Source: Cinclus cinclus (lineage: Eukaryota; Chordata; Aves; Passeriformes; Cinclidae). From it: DNA of 64,000 bases. Position numbers and translations under genes: made by a program. How positions within the stretch are numbered: the first letter of the stretch is position 1; each line of letters starts with the position of its first letter. This document shows, one piece after another, positions 26,721-40,000 of this stretch. The notes beneath the pieces are model-generated. The model did no database searches. It saw only the letters and a program-made list of their open reading frames with translations, and was not told the DNA's origin. The stretch lies in NCBI RefSeq assembly GCF_963662255.1, contig NC_085060.1:8805630-8869629 (forward strand). Direction: 5' to 3'.

Positions 26721-26754
26721 ATTAATTAGCGATATTAATTAGTTGTATTAATTG
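26721..26754. promoter_or_regulatory. Three ATTAATT cores at exact 13-bp spacing
   Basis: ATTAATTAG starts at 26721 and 26734, and ATTAATTG at 26747. Each contains a homeodomain-type core. The spacing is exactly 13 bp both times, while the bases between differ. It could be a homotypic homeodomain-factor site or simply a decayed 13-bp tandem repeat. Function is inference only. Confidence 0.3.
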
Positions 26755-29089
26755 CAAGCTGATACGTCTTAAGCAAAGGAGTCTGAGTGCAGGAATGTGG
26801 TTTATAACCTCTCTGTGGATGAGTAAAGGTTTCTTTCTGAATACTGGAGGTGCCCTGGAGAGTTGTGGAAATGCCTGCCAGCTAGCAAAGGTGGCTATGT
26901 CCATTACTGCTAACAGGAGCATCCTACAATTTGGGAGTTAAAATATTGGTTTTAATGATGTTGTTTGTGTGTACAGGATCACAGCTGCTGTGCTGGTGTC
27001 TTCCAGTTCAGTGGATGTTGTTCTTGCCTGTGTGTGGAGGACATTTCTGTTGCTTAGCATCCTGGTGTGCTCTTCCCACCTCTCTTCTCTGGCTGTTGTG
27101 CTCTGGGGTTTTGTCATGCTGTGTGAGCCCAGGTGGCTTGAGGGCTCTGCTGGCTCAGCTCTGTCTGTAACTGGTGTTGCAGAAGGTGGTGAGTCCTGAC
27201 TCCACACCACTGCCCCGGGGGATGTTTGTCGTGGCTCCTTCTAAGCCATATCAGATTGAAAGCCTGCATCAGCCCCAGTTCCCTGCTCTAATGCCAAGAA
27301 CAGATCTGTTGCTGCCCATCCTGGAGGTCTGCAGTTCAGTTCCAGGTTTGTTGCCAAAACAGCAGCCTCTGCAGCACGACTGTGTCGAGTCCTTGTGGTG
27401 TGGTGGCGTCAGTTATGTCACTCGAGGATACAGCACAGTGTCACTGAGCCCTGCAACGACTCAGCCTTAGCAACATGGTTGAGGTCATTTGTGTAAGCAG
27501 ATGTGCTGAGGCTTTAAGACAGGCTGGCGCTTGCTGTGAAGATGTAAGAGTGTATCATGTAATTTAGGCTTTCAGGTCTTTTGCATATGCGACAGTCACT
27601 TAAGAGGATCATTTTGGTCAAGGAGAGCAAGGCACTGCCATCATGGAAGAGAGCTCTGTGGAGCTGGGCATGTGAGGAGACAGGTCACAGTGTGGTGGCA
27701 GAAAAGGCTGAAGCTGCAGATTAACAGAAGAGGTTTGGTAAAAGAATTGGGGTGCTGCAGTCAATAATCCCATTCAGTTTTGTTTGTGCTGTGGTCAGTC
27801 AACTCCCCCATGATACTCCAAGCCTGAGAGGAGCAGGTAAACAATCTTTGCAATTTATTTAACACAGTTTTCAGGATGTGAGTTGAACAGAGAACCATGG
27901 AAGCAGGGAGTTTGGTACAGGTCCCTGCTGTGCTCCTGCAGAGCAGTGCCAGGGTAAGCAATCCACACAGCCTGTCCTTCTGCCAGGGATATTGAAACTT
28001 CTTGGATTTAATTTTAATGGTGATTAGAGATCAGGTAATGTCAGTGGAATTTAAGGTCTTTAGTTTGACGATGTGCCAGGTATTGCCAACTCTTGCAAAA
28101 TACCCAAGCTGGTTTTTGATTTTCCTTTTCCCTCTCCCTCCTTTTATATCTAGAACTATCACTAAATATTAGTGCAGTATTTTGGGCTGGATAAACCATC
28201 AAGGCAGGACCACATGGTGGCATTGAAGAAGTGGTCACAGTTGGGAACAGTCACAGTTGGAGCATGGGTTCTCCTATCATTGCTTCTTTCCCTACTGTGC
28301 GGAGCTGCCCCATTCCTGCCATCATCACATTTTTTGCTTTCTGTGGCACAGTTACTCCTGGGAGCTCAGCAGCTGAGTTGACAGTGAGGTGCCATTGTTT
28401 CAACCCATGGCAGAGAAACCCACTTGCCTGAAAATATGATGCTGGGCAGCCCTAAGGAGCAGTTGTTCTTCAAGCAGTTCTTTTGTCCATGTAGATTAAT
28501 GGCCCTTTAGACCAGGCAGCTGTGCAGATTTTAGGGGTACAGCTTTTTGGGGGTCTCTTTGCAAGGGGCTGCTGAATTGGGACCATGCATCTGCAGAGTG
28601 GGGTTGCCTGTGGTGTGATGCTGTGCTGCCAATGGGGGCTTGCTCAGAGCCCAGAGCTCCCAGTAAAAGTTCACCTGACTCCCTGCAGGGTTGATCTACA
28701 GGCAGAGGCTCACTAGGTAGTTAACACTTTTTTCCCTGCTGTGTGCTCTCACAACTTGAGGTAATTTGGTGATCTGACAGTTTCTCCCTCGCTCAGAGTA
28801 TAGCTCAGCATTTGGCACAGTCCTGCAGGACTGCTGGGGCACAGGCAGTGGAGCTGTTAGTGTGCAGCCAGCGTGCTGCTGGCATACTGAAACCTGAATT
28901 TCTGCAGTGTGCCAGCCCCAGGAGAGTCATGCTACAAAAACCCCTCTTGTCCTCACAGACCCTCAGCTCATCACCTGGACCAGACAGCAGGTTGGTGCTC
29001 TGCCCCTCCAGCTCATCACATTCTTCTTGGGGGCCAGCTCCTGTGCCCTGTGCCCTGATGGCCTGGTGTGGACACAGGAGCCTGAGCTG

Positions 29090-29340
29090 GACCACAATTA
29101 ATTACCTATGAGAACATGAATTATGTAAGGCTTCACAATTAATTTCTTCATTTCTTTTTTTCTTGCTGTTTTTATTAATGAATTAATTCCGTGTGCTTGT
29201 GGAAGTATCCTGGTGAGGCTTGAAGAGCTGAATTACAGGGTGAAAAAAGCCTCTCATTTTGCACCAGCATTTAGCTGATGAAATGTAAAGATGCAATGAG
29301 GTGATTAGTGATTCTGGTAATGTAATTAATGCCTGTGTTC
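29090..29340. promoter_or_regulatory. AT-rich cluster of homeodomain-type sites, candidate intronic enhancer
   Basis: Four AATTAAT/TAATTAAT-type words occur within about 240 bases: 29096-29104, 29137-29144, 29181-29188 and 29323-29330. The intervening sequence is not simple repeat. This texture is typical of vertebrate conserved non-coding elements, but no alignment was possible. Confidence 0.25.
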
Positions 29341-32300
29341 TTTCATACGTGCAGAGCTGGAGGTCGAGCTCAGCGCTCAGTGAAAATTTGCCCTGAATGC
29401 ACAGTTCAGTGTGCTCAAAGTTACTGCTCCCTCGTTATATGATTCCTCCAGTAATTCCAAATTAAAGTTGATATACTTGTAAACGAAAAGCAGGGCATGC
29501 CTGTGAATTGCAAGGGCTGGAGAATTTGTTTCCAGGATGGGAATGCTAATGCTGTGATCTGCCACAGACTGGGCAGGGAGGGACTGTGGCAGAGTGAACA
29601 CCTTGGTGGCTGTCACTCCTGCCATGTGCATAGCTGCTGGTGGGGCCTGTCTCAAATCCTTGTCTGCACTTCCCTGGCTGCTACAGGCAACCAGCCTTGC
29701 GTGGGTCTTCAGTTACATCTTCTTAACATGGCAACCATCATAAACCATTAATGTAATTCCCAGTCTGAAACCAAGCTTGGATGAGCTCATTTTTCCATGC
29801 AACATGATTTTGACATGCCTTACATGAAACTTATATTTTTTTTTCCTTCTGCCCCGTTTTTAATAAACATCACGTTATCAAAATATTAGTGATGCTGGAT
29901 TTGCCACTGTGGTTTACCACAGATAACAGCATGGAGTATTCTTCCCGTTCTGATTCAATAGTGCATGACAAGGGAATCCAATTTGTTCAGATTTAGATGA
30001 CATGCCTCCAATTATGTAATTCCATTAGGAGGTGCCTGCAGCCAAGTCTGTGCTCACAGTCTCAGCAGACATAACTCTAATGGGACGTGTTGCAATATTG
30101 CTGTGTGGTAAGCACAACTTTGATAGAGAGCACGACCTATCTCTCCCAGTCGTGTTTGTGGGAATGGAGAACACAAAAAACGACCCAGCTGTACTTGGGG
30201 CTCTAATCTTGCAATAAGTTATGTCACTACAAGAACAAAGCTTTGCAATGAAAGGTGAATTTGCAATGGCTATATATTTTATGTATTCAAAATCAGTCAG
30301 TAAATGCAGCACTTTGAATATGATCTTGTATTCAATTCCATAAACGGAAGATATATTGGCTGCAGTTTTTTCTCTTGAATACCATCTCAGATTCCTATGT
30401 ACTTGGGAATGTTGGATATTTATGAGAATATAAAGCAGTGATGAAAACATAAGACTAAATCTTAGCACAGTTACAACTTGCTTTAAATTATTAATCTTTA
30501 AGAAGCATGAAAAAAAATTCTGCTATGCAAATTCTGTGGCACTGGAGTTGGAGTGCATATCCATTACCATAGAGCTATCTAAATAGTGGTTTTAAAATAA
30601 TTGTGTAATGTTGATGCAGAGTTACAGTTTCTGCAGGCAGGAAAAGGCAATTCTAGTGGCAGATCTGTCTCCCCAAGAAGTGGGATGTAACACCACTCAT
30701 AAATAAAGCTGTTTAGATGAATTTAGCATCACTTGCAAACCAGAAGATTTCTGCAGTGCCTTTGGGTAACACGGCTCAGAGTTTGGCAGGGCTCAGTTCT
30801 CCGAGGGCTGGGAAGAAGCTGGATGGGCCATGTGGGGTGTATTTTTGGTAGAGGGTGCTAGACCTGTGAAACTGAAGAAATTTAAAGGCATTTAGTACCC
30901 ATTAAGAGGTCAAAGCTCTGACCAGCCTGTGATGTCTCTTGCTCAGTCTTGCCCTGTATTTGGGCTGGACCTGCAGATAGGTTTACTCTGCAAAGCAGGG
31001 ATGTGAGCTGTACCTCTGTTGACCAGTACTAACTAGGGCTTGGCTAAACAGATAGTATTTAAATATACAGCTTTTATTAAGAAAGAAAGCTCCCTAATCC
31101 TTGCTCTGGGAAAGTATGAGTGATAGCATCTCTACTTTCATAATCTTTCACAGTTCTCACATGAATATATGAAAGAATTTAATAATGTTCTAGGTTAGAA
31201 AATGATCATGCATATGCATACATCTTTAAAATCTGTCTTCTCTGACTTTTTTTCCCCTTACTTATGTCATGAGAGGAAGCCAGCAAACGATTTCAATGTA
31301 TGATGCATCCAATATCACCTTTCACATAAACAGAAAAAATATGCTTCCTCTGTTGATGTGATGAGGCCAGGATGCATTTAAGTGTCTAGAGAAAGTGTCA
31401 TTTTGTTTAAAATAATGTGAAGAGGAGCCTAGTCGCATTATGTTGAAATGAGTTATGGGGGTGCTAATGTTTTAATGACAGGATGGGGGAGATGCAGCTG
31501 AAGATGCTGCTGTTGTGCCCGAGCCCTGGCCCAGATTACCGCTGCTGGGAGCCCTTTTGCACCTGCTGCTCTTGTCCCCATCCCTGCACAGATGCTTTGC
31601 CAGAAAAGCCCGCTCAGGTGGTGTTTAGCTGTGCTTTAATCTGGCCCCTCAGTGGATTGCTTAGCCTGCAAATACAATGGCGTATATAAACCTCAGTTCA
31701 AAACCCAGTGTAATTTCATGGGAATGAATTGTTCAGATAAATTTGGTAGAGCACAGTTTCTTAATCTGCTAAATGGGGAAAGACACTTCTGCCTGCAATT
31801 TGGGAATAAACTAGATAATTCTAGATTAACCCCTCCAGGGATGTAGACATAGGAAGAAGCTGTTGCTGCTCAGACAGTTGATTTTCAGGTTTATTTATCG
31901 CAGCAATCCAGCTGCCAGTGTGACTGAGAGCAGAGCTTGACTGCTGCCATGCACTTCATCATGCTCTGGAGCACCTGTTGGCTGAGTTCAAATGCAGAAG
32001 CATCAATCTGCCATGAACCAGGCTGTGTACCCTGGCACTGAGGGCACTGGACACTGCTTTGGCTTCTCTCCACAGGGACAAAATACCCAGGCATGTTTCC
32101 CTGGGTGTTCAGGAGCTCACTGGAAAGTTTTATAAAAGCAGCTGTGCTCCAAGACAAGCTCAGTTCTCAGATCCCTTCTGATCTGTGAGTATCCTGTTTG
32201 GTTCCCTTTAGGAAGAGGTTCCCAGATGGTCTTAGAGGAACACCACAGATCTTGCCACCTTCACCCCTGGATGCCAGCGTGGTGCTGGACTAAGTGACAA

Positions 32301-33973
32301 GCCTTGCATGCAAGAGGCAGAGCCCACATTGCAAATGCTTTTGTGACTGAGCATCGCTGCCTGTCTGCAAAGTTGACATTGGCCCCTCCACCTCCAAAGC
32401 TCTGCTCCATTTCAAAGCAAAATGGGAGAGGTCTGAGGTCCAAAAAATCCATGCCTTGGCCTGTGAAGCATCTCCCTTTGTCTGATCCTTGCAGCAGTAC
32501 TTCCACATCCCGGGGATGTCTACACAAACTGAATGGTGAGAGCAGAGCTGGTGGTCCCAGCCCTGTTCCAGCACAGGGGCAGGTCAGGAGGGGTGCCCTT
32601 CCTTGGAGACCTGGCTCAAAGCTGATGCTGACAGTGAGAGGAGTTACTGCTCAGTACTGCAAGTGGTGAGAGGAAATGTTCAGTGTATTACTTTCTGGGA
32701 CACCTTCCCAGAAAATGTTTCCTGGTCATAATTGCAGCACTGATTCCATAAGCCCCTGCAGCAGCTCCCTTTTAGTGGAGATGAATGGAGTGGAGTATCA
32801 GGAAAGCTTTCCAGGATTCAGTTTGGTCACAGCCTGTTAAATCAAGAGCCTGTTCAATGAGGGCATCGTGTGCTCCTCAGCCTGGCCACACACAGCTAAG
32901 AGGGACAGCTGAAAACTCATTGTGTTTGCTGCTGGAATCTGGGAATGCTGCTACATCTGTTCCCCAGGAGTCACTAGACTCACACTCTCTCCTAGAGTGT
33001 TGTCTGAACTGGATAATAAAGCTCCTCAAAGCAAGGACCACATTTGCCGTGGTGCAAATGGTACCACGATGCCAATGACTATCCAGATGAGTATTCCTAG
33101 GTCCTCCTAGGAATGTGTGGCTCCTGTGTCTTGAATTATATTTTATGTTTTGTAAGTGGGAGGAAATAAACATGTGAAACTGCAACTCTGATCTTAAGCA
33201 TTGAGGGTTTTTTGGAAGGATGGTAGAAGACCAGCAATTAATGGAAAAGCTTCTGGCTTTGCTACTCTGTTGTTCCCTGGTGATGTGGGATTTGGCACTG
33301 GTGGATCCTGAAAGGGCACTCATTCCATCCTGTCCCTTCCCTCTGAAGGGACTGCTGAGTACACCAGATGGGCAGAGAAGGAAATCTCAGGACTTGTAAC
33401 TGATATGGGTGGAGTTCACTGAGGAAGAGGATGAGAAACAAATCAGGTCCTTCATGGAGATGGAGGTATCAGGATCACCTCTTTGCTCCCTTGAGCAGGG
33501 CAGTTCCTCAGTGCTCTCCCACTTCTTCCCTGCCATGCTATTTTATGTACAGAGCTGTGCTCCACTTCGTTCCCTCATTGGAAACATTTGCTTAGAGGAG
33601 GACAGCTTGAGTTGAATTTCCCAAAATTTCCCAACTTTCTCAAAGCTGCGCTCTCAGCATTGGAGGATTGTGGTGTTTCAGATGGTTAGGGAAGCTGCAG
33701 CAGAGACAGAACTTAAAGCTGATGATTGGTGAACTGTAAATTTGAGCTGGAAAATGTGGCTGTACTGTAAAATTCAGGACACCATCTGTTTCATTGCTTA
33801 CTTGCAGTAGCATTTGTACTTGATAATTAAAATGTCACACACATTTTTAGCCAGAATAATCCATGGAGGAGTAGAACTGTGTCTTCTGAAAATCTTTCAA
33901 GAGATACTCACAGATAGGAATGAAACTGTTTTGAAACATCTCTCGCTGCTCGTAGAGGAGTTTTGCTTCTTCC

Positions 33974-34002
33974 TTTTTTTTTTTTTTTTTTTTTTTTTTC
34001 AT
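33974..34002 (+). repeat. T homopolymer (29 nt)
   Basis: Uninterrupted T run inside the intron. On the minus strand no polyadenylation hexamer lies just upstream of the A run, so it is recorded only as a simple repeat. It is likely to vary in length between individuals. Confidence 0.9.
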
Positions 34003-37000
34003 ATTTTGAGGGCGAGGTTAGGGGAATGGGAGCAATGACAGATCCTTTTGGAAGGAGCGGTGGCCTTAGTGAATAACCCTACATGTCATGTGGTTTATTT
34101 TGCTTTAGGTTTATCATACTGTGTTTATCATATCCCTTCTGGCAGGGGTAGATTATCTTTGGCTTCAGCTAAAGTCAGCTTGGTTTTAAGGGTTTCTCAG
34201 GTAGCCTAAGCAAGACTTCCCTCCAGCTGAGGGTCAAAGTGCTGCCTGTGTGTTTGGCTGTGGGTACTGAGAGCTGGGAGCTCAGGGCTCAAGATCTGCA
34301 GTGAGAAGCTGCTCAAAGAAAGGTGAGATCTTGACCCAAGCTTGTGATACCTTCATGGTGAGAGAGCCAGAGCAAAAGGCAAAGCAAGTAGCTCTGTTCA
34401 TGGACAGTGGAATTGGGTGCTTTTTGCATAGCAGTGCCAGTCCTGCTGGACTCCTCTCGTTGCCCAGCCTAGGTAGTTGCCTTTCTGTAGTGGCCTCAGT
34501 TCAGCTGCCACTTTGGCTGGAGTTTCGTGGCACTGAAAAGATGGAAAAATTGAATTTGCTTTTAACTGTCTGCAAGTAGGATTTTGAATGTCTTAATGGT
34601 ACAAATTAATTAACAATATAGGGGGCATCTGAAATCCAAAAAAATGCAATGTGTCCGAGCTGATGTTGGTGCTGAATGTGCTGTCACTGACTGCCAGGAA
34701 AGCATCTGATGAGGTTTTGCTAGCTCAATCTCCAATTTCCAGGGACACCACGAGCTTGGATTGTGTGGATAGTCCTTCTGAGCACAACACAATGGACACA
34801 TCCCTGGGTTTGTTCAGGGTTGTATGAGAGGCTGAAGTGACATTTCTGTTAACATGGCTTTCTAAGGGCATTGTCCTCACTGATTCAGACTGAGTAAGAT
34901 ATACTTTTACTAATGTTTGGGGCGGAACTGGCAGACATGGGAAACAAGATGTTGTGCACATCTTGTAATGTTTACTTAGTCTTGCTTGCTTAGCTGATGT
35001 AAAACCCCTCCCAGCTGAGCTTTGACACAACAAATGCATCCATGGAGTTTTACTAGAAATGCACTCTGCTGTTCCATGAAAATTTTAAATCCAGTTATGT
35101 CAACTGCGTGTGAATACAAGTTTTAAAATCCCGGTCTGCTGGGAGCCATTTGGAGCTCAGAGTGTTGCAGTGCATTGGAGCGTGCCATCGGTAACAAGTC
35201 AGGATTAAAGATGAAGTCTGTGGAGAAACCACAGCCAGTACCTCAGAAACACTTCCCAGCCAGCCAGGTGCTTTCAGGACTGTCTCCCATCTTAAACATC
35301 CCAGCATCCATGCAGACCTTGTACATCAGAGCTCAAGATGTATCCTTGCAGGATGAGGCCCTCTGATTCTGCCAGGAGACTGTATTGTAGTATGTGAGAG
35401 AGGGCTTAAAACATTCTAATTGTCTGCTGTGAAATTGCAATTTTGTTCCCTGGAGTAGAAAAGTGAGTTTAAATCATTAACGCCACAAGTCTCAGTGATG
35501 ATTACGGAAATGTTTGCAAGTGACTTAATCAGTATAGTTTGTCTGAGTGGCCCATTTTAATATTATTGGACTGATTAAGTTTTCTTAGCTAATATGTGTT
35601 TCATTTCCAATTCAATTAAATGAGAATCCCCTTCCATTACATGATATTACAGTAGTGCCCTAGTGGGGCAGGAGCACACTTGGTATTTTCAATTGATACA
35701 GATTTCTTCATTATACAGTCTCATGGTGCTCAATGGAATCAATGAGAGCTGAAATTAAAACTGTAGAAGTTGCAGCTGTAAATACACTGTCCGTTCCTCT
35801 ATCCCTCTTTTGGCAGCAGGCTGAGAATTACATTAGTATCAGTTCATTAATTACATTGCAAAAATGTTTTCAATAGATGCTTGCTTTTGACAAAATTTTA
35901 GAAAGACTGGGAAGGATTTTCCTTGTATTTCTGGACGCACAGTAGTTATGATAAGCAAAATATAAGTTACACTAATGTGTCTTTTTATGTGCTATATATC
36001 CTCCATTTAGTTTTTTAAAGCTCTTTTGTATAACCTATCGTGGGAGGTATTAACTGGCGTACAGAAGATTATCTGCAAATGGCTTGTGAAAGAATTAGTT
36101 CTTTCATGTGAGCCAAACCTCCTTCTTTTATGTATTATTGAAGAGAATTGATTGAGCTCTGATATAGCAACAAATGATTTTATAAATACCTCTCTGGAGT
36201 TAATTTCCCGCTGTGGGAGATGCAGAGCTCTCGGGGCTGATCGTAGGATCTTTTTCTTGAGAGCTCCAAGGTTTCTCCAGCAGGATGTTCAGTAGTAGCT
36301 ACTGTCATAAAGAGAGGAGTTGGGAGGGGTGATCAGGCAGCGATTACGAATTTGCAGTGAATGCTCAGGATATAGGATAAATCACAACTTCTGAATACAC
36401 GCTGATGTGTTCATAAAGAAGACAAGTGTGCGTGCCAAGCTGAGACCAGAGCCCTCCTCACCCACTTCCTCCTGGATCATATTAGCCACAAAACTGTGAA
36501 TGAAGCACACAGGCTCCAGTAATTGCCTGCTTCCCATGGGTGGCTGTGGCTGGCAGCACGAGTGTCCACAGCCCCAGGGACCCTGGGCAGGTTCACTGGG
36601 GCAGCCCCTGTCTCATTTCTCTGCTTTTGTGCAGCTCTGTGCAGCCATGTGTCAGCTCGTGTCTTCTGCTTGCACCATGCAGAGCTTGTCTGAAATACTG
36701 GTTTTATTCGATTGTTTAAAGTATTTTCTTCTGGTCAAGAGAGTATGTGGCTTTGCATGTTTGAGACATAGTTACATATATATGGATATAAGGATAAAGC
36801 TTTTTTTATTGCTAAATATATGCTTTTTATAAACAAGAAGTTGGGTTTTTTTTAAGAATATAATAAATATTTTCGCATAGTTATTCTGGCTCCATAAGTG
36901 CAATGAAAATGTTAGCCTTGGCATATCAATCGTACTTTACAGATGACTGTAATTTCCTGAATGTCAAAACTCCAAATTTCTCTACTAAGCAAACTTTTCA

Positions 37001-40000
37001 GTGGCAAAATAGATTGCCTCCATAATATATCACTGTGTGCAAGAAAAAATGAAATCTTTATGTACTGTATTATGAATCAATGAGGCATTAAGATTCTTGG
37101 AAGGGTGAGTGGACTCTGGAAAATGAAAAACTGCCACTATTCCATCTCTGTAAACCACTGCTTATGGAGTGTAGGCTCTGCAAACCTCGATCTTTGCCAC
37201 CACAGAAATATCAGTTACACGTTGAAACTAATTCCTGCAGCAGCATTTAGATGGGGTAAATACTGTTGTAAAGGTCTGATTTATAGCAGCATCCTGTGGT
37301 TATTCACCAGCTCTGTTGCAGTGGCCACCTTTTTGCTTTGGGATATCTGCCATGCTTTTTAATGACTCTGTAAGAGCTCTGTGATGGGGCCACGCTGTAC
37401 CATGGCTGGAAGATGTTTGTGATGTGGCTCCAGGAGCTCCAGGGGACAGGGACAGCTTCTCACACCAGGAGTAGGAAGGTTCTCCTGGCACTCTGTGGGT
37501 GTCAGATGTTTCAAAAGACATCGCTCAGACCTTGAGTTTTCTTAGTGTGTATTAAAGAGCAAAATTCAGCTCTGCCTCCTGTTTATTAAAGGAAAATTGC
37601 CCAAGACAAGAAAGGCACTTTCCAAAGCCAAGGCCTTGCATGCTGTCGAGACCTGAGAAATCCAGGGTCACTGTACTGCAGCCCATCATCCAGCACAATG
37701 GAAGCATGGCAAACACTGATCCTACTGTCACCTTCTCTCTCCTTTCCTTGAGTTTGACCTCCCATCTCCAGCCTGGGGGCTCCACACCACTGCTGCCCTC
37801 TGTCCTGATGCCTCTGTCATATAACTAAGCACATGAGATGGGAAACTTAGCTGCTCTAGATAGGCTGTGATGGAAGCTGGGTGTTTCCAAAGGGCAGGTC
37901 AGTCCTTTATCCAGCAGGTCAGGTGGGTGGGATGGGTCTGGGCCCCTCTGCCCAGTATTGCCACCCTTTCCCATGCCAGACTCCAGGATGGAGGCAGAGG
38001 CCTGGGGACTGGCACCAGCAGCTGAGTCACTCTTCTGTTTGCTGAGTCTAAAAACAGGATCTTGCTTCTCTTTTTATGCACTGCTGAAAAAAAATAAAAA
38101 TTAAAAGGTCACTGTTCTTGCTGAATTAGTTGTGAGCACGGGTATCCTGCAGAGATCTTAATAATGCAGGCAATTATGAAATTAATACCACTCTCTGGCA
38201 GATCTGCAGGGCTGCTCTCCCCTCTGCAGGCAACACTGTGGACAATGACTTTGTGCATGAGGGTAGCTGGGAGCACGTGTGTGTGTGAGGCTGCATATTT
38301 TTTACTTATTTAAAGCCTTATTTTCATTATCTTTGTTTGCATATGCCATGCCTGCACATATATGAATGTGTACCTTGACCTGCTAAATTGCTGCCTTTCT
38401 CTGTTTCTGAAATGCTTTTTCTCTGCAAATTTTTCATATTTGGTAATTTCACGGGCAATGATGGGCTGGTATAATTGCTGTTCTTGAAAAATCCAGCTCC
38501 TTTTTATGGGTTCCTCTGGCATTTCTCTCCTGCTGCTGTTGCTGTGGGTAGGCTGCTGGCTTCCTACCCCCACCATTAGTGTTTCTAGACAAAACATCTC
38601 TGTGATTCATTGGGTGCTGATAGAAGTGAAAACATAATGATTACTTAGAGGAAATGTAAATTTGCATTTGCTAACAGCTTTAATTCGTAGTCCTGAAATA
38701 CTTATCTCCTTTCCTTCCAGGCCTTTTTCATAGCTAATGTATTGTTTGCTTCTGCCATCCTGAGACCCAGAGTAAAGGAATATAGTCCAGGTAGTTTTGC
38801 AGGCTTCTGCAGAGAAAAGGGTGTTTGTTCTTCCTTCTCTCCCTCCCCATAATCTTTATCCATCACTTCTTTAATGAAGAAGGGATTTGTTCATCTAGAT
38901 TGTACTGTGAATTTTGGATGAGGTGGACCAGGATGTCTAGTTTCATTTAAATGACTGAATAAAGAGAGGAGCAAGTAGTAACAAGTAGTAGCCAGCCCAG
39001 GATCCAACTGGGCAGGAGTTGCACCGAGGTCTTTGGGGAGAGAAGGGGAGCAGTCCTGTTCCAATACTCCACTCCATGGTTGCCTCCTTGCAAGAGCTGT
39101 GACAGTGGCAGGGGAGATCCTGGCATGGGCAGCCAGGCTGCAGGTCCAGATCCAGGGCATGGAGAGCCATGGAATACAGGGCATGAGATCTTCTCCCTGC
39201 AGCTCACAGGGAACTCGACAGCCCCCCCCTTGCTCCTCTCCCACTCCAAGATGGAGTTTGTCTGGGGGGGGCCAGGAGGCCGTGGAGCAGAGCAGCACTG
39301 TGGGAAGCCCATGAGCAATGAATGCATCTCCACTGCTGCCTTTGCCATCCACATCACTGCTGGGAAGCATCTGGGACCAATCTAGAGTGGATGCAAACAT
39401 TTGATTCCCAGCACTGCCTCAGTAATCTTGCCAAATATTTTGGCCTCATCTCTGTGAGTTATGCTGCCGGAGCAGCTCTTGGCAGGGAAGGGCCATTCTC
39501 GTTTTGGGGGAAAGTTCCAAGCAGGGATGGTTGAAGCAGGAGAGGCTCTCACCAAGATGCTCACCCCTACTCTTCTGATTGTGTCTCTAGGTGACAGAGT
39601 TAGTTAAGAATCAGGATGAGTCACGGTATTAAATGAATGCTTTGCCTCTCTCTGAGTGATCTCCAAACAGATGCCTGACTCCAACAAATTAGGCAGCAGT
39701 GGTATTTCTCTTGGAGGAACAATTTGTGGTATTAGCAAATCAAATTCTCAGTGGGCCACTCTTGATGGGAATTAACCTCAACTTCTGGGAGCAAAGCACT
39801 CAGCGCCCGGCATGGCGTAATTGAGTTTGACTTCTCAGAGAGATGTGGTGGCCATGATTGATCGGCTGGGAGACCCTCTGCCGGAGATTAAAATCCAGCA
39901 GCAGCTTTGGAGCCCACAGGGAGGGTTTCTAAGAGCAGAACAAGGAATGTCAGACTGGCATTGTTCGTGTTCCTGACCTTCCATCACTGTCTGTGACTTT

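Noticed and set aside
33974..34002. Poly-T run as the tail of a minus-strand retrocopy
   Set aside because: No AATAAA or variant lies upstream of the A run on the minus strand, and no target-site duplication was seen.
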